Counted from the first letter of the stretch, positions 23,001-30,761 are shown. The stretch is DNA of 35,806 nt from an uncultured Bacilli bacterium (GCA_947586825.1 CANPXU010000011.1:1-35806), one strand, 5' to 3'. Notes: generated from the letters alone by a model not told the origin. Translations and numbers: made by a program.

Positions 23001-23571
23001 ATTTTTTAAATATGTTGGTTTAACTTTATTGCTTTGTTCTATATTTGGTTGTTGGAAATTTGTTAATAACAAAGAAGTAAACAAAAAAGAAACGGAGAAA
23101 ATAATCTCCGAAAATTTCTATAATTCATACGCTAAAGTTGATAATATTGCTTATAATCCTATTCAAAATGATATTGATTTAACAAATGATTATGTTGGAT
23201 ATATAGAACTGACAGATTACAACATTAAAAGATTAATCATTAGTACTACCGATAAAATACTACTTGATAAAGGTTTTGTTGGAATCTTGAAGGGTTCTGC
23301 TAATCTAGATGATGAATACGGCAATATTATCCTTGCTGGTCATAGTATTATTAATGTTTTTCAAAATCTACATTATACAAAAGTTGGTGATACTATTAAA
23401 TTAGTATCTCATTTAAAAGAATATAATTTTACTATTGTAGAAAAACACATAATAGCTGATGATGATTTTTCTTATTTTAAACAAAGTGATAATCAAAAAA
23501 TTTTAACTCTCGTTACTTGTGAAAATAATAATAAAAAACGTCTAGTTGTTATTGCTAAGTTGCAAGATTAA
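22981..23571 (+). CDS. sortase dedicated to the adhesin (class C/D-like)
   Basis: 196 aa. An N-terminal membrane anchor is at about 8-27, then a sortase domain with His121 (LAGHS), Cys180 (TLVTC) and Arg187 (KKRLVV), so the catalytic triad is complete. There is no C-terminal membrane segment as in pilus class C enzymes, and no class B helix. The layout, with FVGILKGSA and Y-G-N-I-I-L-A-G-H, is closest to class D or class A types. Its ATG at 22981 lies inside the last codons of the adhesin (20-bp overlap) without a clear Shine-Dalgarno, so it is translationally coupled and probably specific for the MPDTF signal. Its stop overlaps the stop of the convergent ATPase gene by 4 bp. Confidence 0.9.
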   Translation: MAKNKIKFFKYVGLTLLLCSIFGCWKFVNNKEVNKKETEKIISENFYNSYAKVDNIAYNPIQNDIDLTNDYVGYIELTDYNIKRLIISTTDKILLDKGFVGILKGSANLDDEYGNIILAGHSIINVFQNLHYTKVGDTIKLVSHLKEYNFTIVEKHIIADDDFSYFKQSDNQKILTLVTCENNNKKRLVVIAKLQD

Positions 23572-23588
23572 TTTATTTGCAACTTTTT
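23557..23588 (+). terminator. terminator of the adhesin operon, inside overlapping gene ends
   Basis: Perfect 9-bp stem AAGTTGCAA (23557-23565)/TTGCAACTT (23577-23585) followed by TTTAT. The left arm is in the sortase coding sequence and the right arm is in the ATPase coding sequence on the other strand. On the minus strand there is no T run, so it works mainly for the plus strand. Confidence 0.7.
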
Positions 23589-25418
23589 ATTTGTTTGCAA
23601 AGTTCTTAAAGAATTAAGAACCGCAATTAAAGTAACTCCAACATCAGCGAAAACTGCTTCCCACATAGTCGATATGCCAATTAAAGTAAGTAGCAATACT
23701 ATTACTTTTATAGCAATTGCTAAAATAATGTTTTCTCTTACTATCTTCATCGTTTTTGTTGATAGCTTTATGGCATTATTAATCTTTTTTAACTCATCAG
23801 TCATAATAACAATATCTGCTGCCTCAATAGCGCTATCAGCGCCTAAAGCTCCCATAGCTATTCCAATATCTGCCCTTGCTAAAACGGGTGCATCATTGAT
23901 TCCATCACCTACAAAAGCTAACTTGTTGTCCTTTTTATTTTGCAATAATTCATCAACAATTTTTACTTTATCTTGAGGAAGAAGATTTGCATATACTTCA
24001 TCAATATTTAAACTTTTAGCAATATCTTTGCTAGCATCTTCTTTATCTCCCGTCAGCATAACTATTTTTTCAACACTATTATTTTTTAGTTCATCTATCA
24101 TTAGTTTTGCATCCGCTTTAATTTCATCGGCAATTACTAAATAACCTTGGCATTTTTTATCTATGCAAACATACACAATAGTTCCTAGTTCATCATGGTT
24201 TAAAGCATCAATATTATGATCTATTAATAATTTTTCATTTCCGATTAAAATCGTAACATTATCTATTTGAGCTTCAATACCATAGCCCGATAATTCTTTA
24301 ACTTTTTTTATTTTGCTTTTCTCAATTTGGCCTGTATAGGCTTTCTTAATAGCTATTGCAAGAGGATGAGTTGAAAAATATTCAGCATGTGCAGCATACT
24401 TTAACAACTTGTCTTCGTTTATGTCCCTAGTCACAATTTTCTGAACGTTAAATGTTCCCTTGGTAAGAGTTCCTGTTTTATCAAAAACCATAGTATCTAC
24501 TTTAGATAGTGCCTCGATATAATTGCTTCCCTTTATTAATATTCCCATTTGGCTTGCTCCCCCAATAGCACTAAAAAAGCTTAAGGGAATTGATACAACT
24601 AAAGCACAAGGACAAGATACAACCAAAAAAGAAAGGGCTATATATAATGCATCATTAAAACTTTGACTAGTCAATAAGGGAATAAAAATAGCGATAACTA
24701 TAGCTAAAAGTACTACAATTGGAGTATAATACTTAGCAAATTTAGTAACAAAATTTTCTGATTTAGTTTTTTTACTATTAGCATTTTCAACTAAATCTAA
24801 TATTTTACTAACAGTTGATTTAGCAAATTCTTTTTTTACTTGAATTTTTATTAAACCATTTAAATTAATACACCCACTATAAACTGAATTACCTTTTTCG
24901 GCATCTACTGGCATAGGCTCACCGGTAATTGCCTTAGTATCTATACTCGATGTCCCTTCAATAATAGTTCCGTCTAAAGGAATTTTCTCCCCAGGCTTTA
25001 CTACGATAATATCATTTATTCTTACTTCATTTGGATTTACCTTTTTTATCTCATTATCAACGTACAAGTTAGCATAATCTGGTCTTATGTCCATAAGCTC
25101 AGTTATAGATTTACGGGATTTATCAACAGCAAGGTCTTGAAAAAATTCGCCAATTTGATAAAAAAGCATTACTGATACAGCTTCAGGCAATTCATTGATT
25201 GCTATTGCTCCAAGCGTAGCAACAGACATCAAAAAATTTTCATCAAATACTTTGCCTTTAAAAATATTTACTAAAGCTTTTATTAAAATTTCTAATCCGA
25301 CAATTAAGTAGCTAACAATATATAAAGCATAATTTATCCAACTATAATCAAATTTAATAAACGTAGAAATTAAAAGCAATACAAAAGAAATAATTATTTT
25401 AAGTACATCTTTTTTCAT
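23568..25418 (-). CDS. cadA: Zn/Cd/Pb-type P1B heavy-metal ATPase
   Basis: A 616-aa efflux pump for divalent soft metals. It starts directly with membrane segments and lacks an N-terminal metal-binding domain. Motifs seen are TGEP (actuator), CPC in SCPCALVVSIPLS, DKTGTLTKG, STHPLA, TGDKEDA and GDGINDAPVLARADIGIAMG. The last membrane segment has FADVGVTLIAVLNSLR, with the Asp that marks Zn/Cd/Pb transporters and differs from CopA. The ATG at 25418 is preceded by AAGAAGGAAG; the 11 extra codons upstream overlap the repressor gene and are rejected. One base separates it from the ArsR gene stop (TAATATG), so it is translated with the repressor. Metal preference within Zn, Cd and Pb cannot be read. 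Confidence 0.94.
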   Translation of the reverse strand: MKKDVLKIIISFVLLLISTFIKFDYSWINYALYIVSYLIVGLEILIKALVNIFKGKVFDENFLMSVATLGAIAINELPEAVSVMLFYQIGEFFQDLAVDKSRKSITELMDIRPDYANLYVDNEIKKVNPNEVRINDIIVVKPGEKIPLDGTIIEGTSSIDTKAITGEPMPVDAEKGNSVYSGCINLNGLIKIQVKKEFAKSTVSKILDLVENANSKKTKSENFVTKFAKYYTPIVVLLAIVIAIFIPLLTSQSFNDALYIALSFLVVSCPCALVVSIPLSFFSAIGGASQMGILIKGSNYIEALSKVDTMVFDKTGTLTKGTFNVQKIVTRDINEDKLLKYAAHAEYFSTHPLAIAIKKAYTGQIEKSKIKKVKELSGYGIEAQIDNVTILIGNEKLLIDHNIDALNHDELGTIVYVCIDKKCQGYLVIADEIKADAKLMIDELKNNSVEKIVMLTGDKEDASKDIAKSLNIDEVYANLLPQDKVKIVDELLQNKKDNKLAFVGDGINDAPVLARADIGIAMGALGADSAIEAADIVIMTDELKKINNAIKLSTKTMKIVRENIILAIAIKVIVLLLTLIGISTMWEAVFADVGVTLIAVLNSLRTLQTNKKLQIN

Positions 25419-25419
25419 A

Positions 25420-25788
25420 TTATCTTCCTTCTTTATGTTCGATATGCTCAATACCTATCTCGATAACCTTTCTAACATGTTCATCATCAAGCATATAATA
25501 AACTTCTTTCCCTGATTTACGGCATCTTACTATCCCACTTCTTCTTAAAGTGCCTAGTTGATGTGATATTGAAGATTTGCTCATACCTAAAACATTAGCT
25601 ATATCACATACACACATTTCCTCATTATCAAGAGCAAATAATATTTTTATTCTTGTACTATCACCAATTATTTTATAAAAGTCTGATATTTTATAAAATA
25701 AATCATCACTTAGCATCTGCCTATTTACTTTATCTACAACATCTTGATGAATAACATTGCAATCACACGCAAACTCATTTTTTGCCAT
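25420..25788 (-). CDS. ArsR/SmtB-family metal-sensing repressor
   Basis: 122 aa, a winged-helix dimeric repressor that releases DNA on binding metal. Two metal sites are visible. A Cys-rich alpha3N-type site has Cys8, Cys10, Cys59 and Cys61 (CVCD, as in CadC). An alpha5 Zn site has Asp102, His104, His115 and His118, with the same spacing as CzrA (D-x-H ... H-x-x-H). The DNA-reading helix is MSKSSISHQLGTLRRSGIV. AAGGAGATTT precedes the ATG at 25788, which is chosen over the upstream extension. It forms an operon with the ATPase and has a promoter with an operator-like palindrome in its spacer. Likely Zn/Cd-responsive; the exact effector is inferred. Confidence 0.93.
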   Translation of the reverse strand: MAKNEFACDCNVIHQDVVDKVNRQMLSDDLFYKISDFYKIIGDSTRIKILFALDNEEMCVCDIANVLGMSKSSISHQLGTLRRSGIVRCRKSGKEVYYMLDDEHVRKVIEIGIEHIEHKEGR

Positions 25789-25806
25789 AAATCTCCTTAT
25801 TAATTT

Positions 25807-25821
25807 ATCCAACAGTTGAAT
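25807..25821 (-). promoter_or_regulatory. second palindrome downstream of the -10 of the metal-efflux promoter
   Basis: ATTCAACTGTTGGAT on the minus strand is a 7+1+7 near-perfect palindrome (6 of 7 pairs) in the leader between promoter and start codon. It could be a second operator for the ArsR-type repressor. Confidence 0.35.
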
Positions 25822-25839
25822 ATATCTTCATCTATAATA

Positions 25840-25869
25840 AGTATAGTTGAACAACCATTCATTTGTCAA
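25840..25869 (-). promoter_or_regulatory. metal-efflux promoter with ArsR-type operator in the spacer
   Basis: On the minus strand TTGACA (25869-25864), an 18-bp spacer and TATACT (25845-25840). The spacer holds TGAATGGTTGTTCA (25861-25848), close to the ArsR/SmtB consensus TGAACAnnTGTTCA. A repressor bound there would block RNA polymerase. Confidence 0.7.
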
Positions 25870-25883
25870 CAAAAATTTATGCA

Positions 25884-25909
25884 CAAAAAAAGGCAAATAC
25901 TTGCCCTTA
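25884..25909 (-). terminator. terminator of the tandem-lipoprotein operon
   Basis: On the minus strand AAGGGCAA, loop GTAT, TTGCCTTT (one G-U) and a T run. Confidence 0.8.
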
Positions 25910-25924
25910 TATTATTGTTTAATA

Positions 25925-26980
25925 TTAATTAGTAGTTTCTAAAGTTCTAGCACCCTTACCATTCATAATATCAATATAAACTATGAATTCTGCTTCTTTA
26001 CCATATTTAGTAATTACTTCAATTATAGTGCCTTTTACATAATCAAGTATATTTCCGCTATTAGTATCGTATGAATTAAATAAGTTAACTAAAGCTTGAT
26101 AATCTTCCTCATTAAGTTTAACAGATTTTAATCCAATATCAGCTTCATCATTTAAAGATAAAAAATACTTCCAATTTTCGCCATCAAATACTTTATAAGC
26201 CTCTATATGTAGATTAGGTGTGAAATCTTCATAGTTACTTACATCAATATAATTGTAACATGAGCTATTCCCATCAGCCTTTGGATATTCACTATATCCT
26301 TGAACGTAATACATATTATCAACATTCCATCCTGATCCACCATCAAAATATGCTAATTCATTATTATCGTCAAAAACCGCACAATAATAGCAATGACTAC
26401 CATAATATTGTAAATTAATAGATAACACTTTGTTTACTACATCATACGTAACAGATGCAATGATAGCATCATCATTTCTAAATTCGATTCTATTAAATCC
26501 ATCATTTTTTTGAATTTCATATTCGGCTTTTGGATAAGTAGCAATAAAGTTATTTAAGAATTCTATACAACTTTTAATTACAGAAATATTTGAATAATCA
26601 AAATCTAAACCTATTTCTTGCAATAATGCTGCATTTACAGCTTCTACAGAATCAGTAACTGGATTAGGTTTAGCTTCTTCATCTGAAGTATCTACTTTTG
26701 GATTATCCACCTCATCAGTTACAGGATTTTGCTCATCGTCTATAGCATTTAAATCAGCTTTTAAAGCTTGATTTTCATCTGCTAAAGCCTTATTTTGATC
26801 CCCCAACCTTTTATTTTCTTCTGTTAAATCTCTATTATTCTCTTCTAATTGTTCAATTTGCTCTAAAGCTTCTTTATATTCCTCATCAGAAACTCTTTTT
26901 TGTGAACATCCGGCTACTAAGCCTAATTGTAATACAGCAAGTAGTCCCGCTAAATTTCTTTTAATTTTTGAATTTGTCAT
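25925..26980 (-). CDS. coiled-coil lipoprotein, paralogue 2 of a tandem pair
   Basis: 351 aa. The signal MTNSKIKRNLAGLLAV ends in the lipobox VAGC. A coiled coil follows at about residues 29-80 (repeats of E-N-x-x-L with Asn and Glu), then a charged linker of about 40 residues and a C-terminal domain of about 230 residues that is probably extracellular. The ATG at 26980 follows AAGGGGGATT. Its first 140 bp are nearly identical to the upstream paralogue, while the C-terminal halves share only short blocks: ALLQEIG, the final D-I-x-N-x-x-G-A-R and TN. Function unknown; a sensing or adhesion role is only suggested by the anchored stalk-like form. Confidence 0.8.
   Translation of the reverse strand: MTNSKIKRNLAGLLAVLQLGLVAGCSQKRVSDEEYKEALEQIEQLEENNRDLTEENKRLGDQNKALADENQALKADLNAIDDEQNPVTDEVDNPKVDTSDEEAKPNPVTDSVEAVNAALLQEIGLDFDYSNISVIKSCIEFLNNFIATYPKAEYEIQKNDGFNRIEFRNDDAIIASVTYDVVNKVLSINLQYYGSHCYYCAVFDDNNELAYFDGGSGWNVDNMYYVQGYSEYPKADGNSSCYNYIDVSNYEDFTPNLHIEAYKVFDGENWKYFLSLNDEADIGLKSVKLNEEDYQALVNLFNSYDTNSGNILDYVKGTIIEVITKYGKEAEFIVYIDIMNGKGARTLETTN
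26841..26980 (-). repeat. duplicated 140-bp 5' segment, copy in paralogue 2
   Basis: Matches 27918-28057 with 6 differences in 140 bases (counted by eye), without gaps. It covers the start codon, the signal peptide and the first coiled-coil residues. Confidence 0.85.
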
Positions 26981-27028
26981 TATATAATCCCCCTTAAAAT
27001 AATTTATTGTCATATTTCATCAATATTA

Positions 27029-28057
27029 TTAGTTAGTACTCGTTAGTACTCTAGCGCCAGTATCATTTATAATATCAACATAAAATTGAAGTTCATCTTC
27101 TTTACCATACTTTTGAATAATTACGATTAAGGTGTCTTTAATATAAGGTAAGAAGTCACCACATGTTGCATCATAAGAGCTAATTAACTCTTTTAAAAGA
27201 TCATAATCTTCTTTTTGAATTAATACCCGAATCCTTTCATCATGATTTAACCTGTTTGTAAATTCTAAGCAATAGTCATTATAAGTTGTATAGCAAACTG
27301 CGGCAATTTGAATATCATATTCAACAGCACCTTCTTCATTTCCTACAGCTTTTTTGGCAACTCCTACAGACTCATCAACGTGAAGACTTGAACTAACTGT
27401 ATGCTCTTTTGAATAGATATACTCGTCAGTATCCCATGTCAAATAATCTGAAACAAAAACGGAAGAAAGACCATTATCATCGTTAAAATAAAGTGTACAA
27501 TAGTAATGATTTAGACTATCACCATAGTTAGTAAGCAAATTTACTGTTTTATGATCCCCTGAACCATATATTGTGGCAACACAAATTCCATCTGCCATCA
27601 ATCTAATATGGTTGGAAGAAACGATATAAGTAACTTCTTCATAGTTACTTAAAAAACTATTAAAGTAATTAATAACATCTTGTATTTCAGGTGTATTTAA
27701 ACGCTCAAAATCTATGCCTATTTCTTGCAATAATGCTGCATTTATTATATTATCCTTTTCTGTAGGATTAATATCTATCTCTGGATCATCAATTGGCGCA
27801 CTTGGATTATTTTCATTTTTGGCACTTAACTCATCTTTTAAAGTTTGATTTTCATCTGTTAAAACCTTTTTTTCATCTTCTAATGCCTTATTTTCTTTTG
27901 TTAAAGCCCTATTGTCATCTTCTAATTGTTCAATTTGCTCTAGAGCTTCTCTATATTCCTCATCAGAAACTCCTTGTTGTGAACATCCGGCTACTAAGCC
28001 TAATTGTAATACAGCGAGTAGTCCCGCTAAATTTCTTTTAATTTTTGAATTTGCCAT
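27029..28057 (-). CDS. coiled-coil lipoprotein, paralogue 1 of a tandem pair
   Basis: 342 aa counted from the ATG at 28057 (an in-frame GTG at 28060 would add one residue). The signal is MANSKIKRNLAGLLAV with lipobox VAGC, then a coiled coil at about 27-80 and a C-terminal domain of about 230 residues. It is the first gene of the pair and has a consensus promoter. Its Shine-Dalgarno AAGGGGG lies in the loop of a hairpin. The stop is 48 bp before the ATG of paralogue 2, so the two are co-transcribed and may form a heteromer through the coiled coils (inference). The family is not recognised. Confidence 0.8.
   Translation of the reverse strand: MANSKIKRNLAGLLAVLQLGLVAGCSQQGVSDEEYREALEQIEQLEDDNRALTKENKALEDEKKVLTDENQTLKDELSAKNENNPSAPIDDPEIDINPTEKDNIINAALLQEIGIDFERLNTPEIQDVINYFNSFLSNYEEVTYIVSSNHIRLMADGICVATIYGSGDHKTVNLLTNYGDSLNHYYCTLYFNDDNGLSSVFVSDYLTWDTDEYIYSKEHTVSSSLHVDESVGVAKKAVGNEEGAVEYDIQIAAVCYTTYNDYCLEFTNRLNHDERIRVLIQKEDYDLLKELISSYDATCGDFLPYIKDTLIVIIQKYGKEDELQFYVDIINDTGARVLTSTN
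27918..28057 (-). repeat. duplicated 140-bp 5' segment, copy in paralogue 1
   Basis: Partner of 26841-26980. The strong match stops in the coiled-coil region, and the remainder of the genes has diverged much further. Confidence 0.85.
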
Positions 28058-28059
28058 CA

Positions 28060-28082
28060 CACAATTCCCCCTTAAAATTGTG
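28060..28082 (-). promoter_or_regulatory. hairpin presenting the Shine-Dalgarno of paralogue 1
   Basis: On the minus strand CACAATT, a 9-nt loop TTAAGGGGG and AATTGTG, ending 2 nt before the ATG at 28057. The ribosome-binding site is the loop itself, so folding may modulate translation. Confidence 0.45.
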
Positions 28083-28086
28083 ACAT

Positions 28087-28115
28087 ATTATATCATCAAA
28101 ATCATATCTTGTCAA
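28087..28115 (-). promoter_or_regulatory. consensus promoter of the lipoprotein pair
   Basis: TTGACA (28115-28110), 17 bp, TATAAT (28092-28087) on the minus strand. Both boxes match the SigA consensus exactly, so high basal expression is expected. Confidence 0.8.
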
Positions 28116-28127
28116 ATTCGCCTAATA

Positions 28128-28622
28128 TTAGCTACTCTTTTCTTCTACTTTATGAATAATGTATTCTTTTATCTCTTCAAAGCTCATATTATAGACTACA
28201 GACAATTCATTATATAGATATTTCTCAGCTTGAGTAAAATAATCACTATCTTTTTCACTAATCTTTTTCTTATTTTTTAACCGATTCTCATTACGTAAAT
28301 ATGTTGTCTTAATAATTTTAATCAAATCTTCATGCGTACCACTATGGAATAACTCTTTATAAGTATTTTCAATATACTTACTATCAATATTTTCTAAAGG
28401 TTCTATATTTACGATATTATTGATTAAATAATCGGCTTCTTTTTTGCTTAGCAAATCTCTTATATAACCCATCTTATTATCTACAGGAACATCAATAATC
28501 AAAGATTCATCACAAATAGGAACTAATACATAGTAACAGTTGCCATTTAAATTGTTTTCTTTAATCTCTTTAACTTTACAAACATCTTTCTTATATACGA
28601 CATAATCATTTACTTTATACAT
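28128..28622 (-). CDS. CarD/CdnL-like RNA polymerase-binding protein
   Basis: 164 aa. The N-terminal ~60 residues fit the CarD/TRCF RNA-polymerase-interacting domain: MYKVNDYVVYKKDVCKVKEI, then YYVLVPICDESLIIDVPVD, the Tudor-like pattern 'G-D-x-V-V-Y... G-x-x-x-V-x-x-I... Y-x-L... I-x-V-P'. The rest is helical with a Lys-rich segment, as in CdnL-type proteins that stabilise open promoter complexes. AAGAGGATAAATT precedes the ATG at 28622. It overlaps the end of the MATE gene by 13 bp, so it is translated with the exporter. CarD genes are usually found alone, so this pairing is odd. A role as local transcription factor or stress-response regulator is possible. Confidence 0.85.
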   Translation of the reverse strand: MYKVNDYVVYKKDVCKVKEIKENNLNGNCYYVLVPICDESLIIDVPVDNKMGYIRDLLSKKEADYLINNIVNIEPLENIDSKYIENTYKELFHSGTHEDLIKIIKTTYLRNENRLKNKKKISEKDSDYFTQAEKYLYNELSVVYNMSFEEIKEYIIHKVEEKSS

Positions 28623-30007
28623 AATTTATCCTCTTTTTTAAGTTCACTTCGGAGGAGAAATATTCCAGTAATAAAAGCTAAAACATCCGCGATTATGGCA
28701 CTATATAGCATTGTTACAACACTATGGCTTAATGAAGCAATAATTATAATAGCTGGTACAAAGAAAATAACATCTCTAGCAAGAGCCAATATAGTAGATT
28801 TAATACTGGATCCCATAGATTGAAGCAATATAGATAAAGACTTTGTTATACAGGTTAGGATAATGCCTCCCAAAAAAATTCTTAAACAATATTTAGCGTA
28901 TTCAAGATATTCAAATGTATTGCCTTTACCAAATATATTAATAATAAAGGTTGGAAAACACTCAAATAATATAAAGGCAATTGTACCAATTAGAAAATTA
29001 GTTATTAAAATATATTTAATAGTTTCTTTAACTCTTTTGATATTGCCAGCTCCCATGTTATACCCAATTATAGGCATACCACCCAAAGAAACACCAATAA
29101 CAATTGATATAACAATACCAAAGACTTTCATACATATTCCAATAACGGCAAGAGGCGTTACAACCCCATAAGCATTACCTGAACTAGCAATTGTATCATA
29201 TCCATATTTACTTACCAAATTGTTAGCAACAGCAATAATTATTACAATGGCAAGTTGAGTTATTAAGGATGCCAGTCCTAAAGATAATGACTTTTTACAT
29301 ACTTCTTTATCAAGTTTAATAGACTCTTTATTTATTTTAAATGACTTGGCTTTCTTTAAATATATAATACTTATAATAAAAGTTAAACTTTGGCCTATAA
29401 TAGTTGCTATCGCAGCACCCTTAACGCTCATCTTAAAGCCAAAAATAAATAGAGGATCCAAAATGATATTAGTTATTGCTCCAACCACAGTGGCAGCCAT
29501 AGCATATTTTGGACTGCCATCACTTCTAATGGAAGCATTTAATCCTTGCCCAATGATATAAAAAGGAAGACCATAGCAAATGATTTGCAAATAATCTTTG
29601 GCATATTGATAACACTCTATTTCATTTGGGTTAGCTCCAAAGACTTTTAAGATTTGTTTGCTAAAAACAAGGCCAAAAACAGTTATCACTAAGGAGATAA
29701 CAATTAATAATATAAGTCCATTACCCACTGCCTTATTAGCTTTTTCTTTATTTTTGCTTCCTAATGATAAATTAAATAAAGCTGCAGCTCCATCTCCTAC
29801 TAGTAAAGCAAAAGCTAAAGCAATAACCGTAAATGGATAAACTATATTAGTTGCAGCATTACCAAAAGCTCCGGCCTTACTCCACCCAATAAATATTTGA
29901 TCTACAATATTATAAAGAGCTGCAACTACCATACTGATTACGCAAGGTACAGCAAACTTTATTATTAGTTTTGAAATTTTATCTTTTCCTAAATCAATTT
30001 TTTTCAT
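28610..30007 (-). CDS. MATE-family multidrug/toxin efflux transporter
   Basis: 465 aa with twelve hydrophobic segments in two homologous halves. Motifs typical of the MepA-like branch are seen: LIIKFAVPCVISMVVAALYN near the start, DQIFIGW, GDGAAALFNLSLG, ITNIILDPLFIFGF, and in the second half GGMPIIGYNMGAGN. It should use a Na+ or H+ gradient to export cationic compounds. AAAGGAGTTTTC precedes the ATG at 30007. It is the first gene of a two-gene unit with the CarD-like gene, and its leader contains a terminator-like hairpin. Substrates cannot be inferred. Confidence 0.95.
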   Translation of the reverse strand: MKKIDLGKDKISKLIIKFAVPCVISMVVAALYNIVDQIFIGWSKAGAFGNAATNIVYPFTVIALAFALLVGDGAAALFNLSLGSKNKEKANKAVGNGLILLIVISLVITVFGLVFSKQILKVFGANPNEIECYQYAKDYLQIICYGLPFYIIGQGLNASIRSDGSPKYAMAATVVGAITNIILDPLFIFGFKMSVKGAAIATIIGQSLTFIISIIYLKKAKSFKINKESIKLDKEVCKKSLSLGLASLITQLAIVIIIAVANNLVSKYGYDTIASSGNAYGVVTPLAVIGICMKVFGIVISIVIGVSLGGMPIIGYNMGAGNIKRVKETIKYILITNFLIGTIAFILFECFPTFIINIFGKGNTFEYLEYAKYCLRIFLGGIILTCITKSLSILLQSMGSSIKSTILALARDVIFFVPAIIIIASLSHSVVTMLYSAIIADVLAFITGIFLLRSELKKEDKLCIK

Positions 30008-30026
30008 GAAAACTCCTTTTTAAACA

Positions 30027-30061
30027 TAAAAATACGTAAGCCCTTTTCAATTGGACTTACG
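30027..30061 (-). terminator. terminator-like hairpin in the MATE leader
   Basis: On the minus strand CGTAAGTCC (30061-30053), a 9-nt loop, GGGCTTACG (30043-30035; one G-U), then TATTTTTAT. It lies downstream of the promoter at 30113-30142 and about 20 bp before the Shine-Dalgarno. It may end the Sel1/ASCH transcript, attenuate the MATE operon, or both. The U tract is interrupted, so termination may be partial. Confidence 0.5.
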
Positions 30062-30112
30062 CATAATAGCTACTCATTGATAAAATTGACTTAATATTTT
30101 TGAAACATCCTG

Positions 30113-30142
30113 ATTGTATCACAAAATCTAATTTTATGTAAG
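30113..30142 (-). promoter_or_regulatory. probable promoter of the MATE-CarD operon
   Basis: On the minus strand CTTACA (30142-30137), 18 bp, TACAAT (30118-30113), just downstream of the Sel1-gene stop. It gives a leader of about 100 nt that includes the hairpin at 30035-30061. Confidence 0.45.
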
Positions 30143-30152
30143 AGTTTTATTT

Positions 30153-30746
30153 TTAACTAAGTTTGTTCGGATGCCTTTCATTATATAGTGTAATAGCTCT
30201 TTTTAAACCATAGTCTTTAGCCAAATTCAAATAGTAATCGGCAAGATCATAGTTAATTTCAGTACCACAACCATTATAATAAAAATTTGCTCCTAAATCA
30301 TATATTGCGGCTATATGGCCATTATCAGCACAATATTTTATTATTTCAAAAGCTTTAGCATTATCTTTTTCGATATTACCAAGACCAAAGTAATAATAAG
30401 CTCCAAGCACAAAGGTAGCATATATTCTTTCTATTTCATCAGTACTTGGACTGTTAATGATTTGCATTATTTTAGGATAAGCCTCTACTAATAGTTTTTT
30501 AGCAATAGCCTCATCTTTTACAAGAACATTTCCAAGTCCTAGTTCATATGATATGCCTAAAGAGTAAAGACAAAGGGGATAATCAATCTCAGCTCCCTTA
30601 TTATAATAATACAAAGCTTTATCATAATCTTGAGTTAAGCCATTTTCTTCAAGATCATAACTTCTTCCTAATATGTAATATGCAAAACCACTATCTTGTG
30701 CCAAAAGGTCCTGTACATTAAACTTTATAATTTCTTTTTCATTCAT
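30153..30746 (-). CDS. Sel1-like repeat (TPR-related) protein
   Basis: 197 aa, cytosolic, made of Sel1-like repeats of about 36 residues. Recognisable units begin at ILGRSYDLEENGLTQDYDKALYYYNKGAEID, YSLGISYELGLGNVLVKDEAIAKKL, LGAYYYFGLGNIEKDNAKAFEIIKYCAD and LGANFYYNGCGTEINYDLADYYLNLAKD. This A/G-x-x-x-L-G-x-x-Y pattern forms helix pairs used as protein-binding scaffolds. AAAGGAGTT precedes the ATG at 30746. It lies 15 bp behind the ASCH gene and is in the same operon. Binding partners are unknown. Confidence 0.88.
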   Translation of the reverse strand: MNEKEIIKFNVQDLLAQDSGFAYYILGRSYDLEENGLTQDYDKALYYYNKGAEIDYPLCLYSLGISYELGLGNVLVKDEAIAKKLLVEAYPKIMQIINSPSTDEIERIYATFVLGAYYYFGLGNIEKDNAKAFEIIKYCADNGHIAAIYDLGANFYYNGCGTEINYDLADYYLNLAKDYGLKRAITLYNERHPNKLS

Positions 30747-30761
30747 TTACAAATAACTCCT

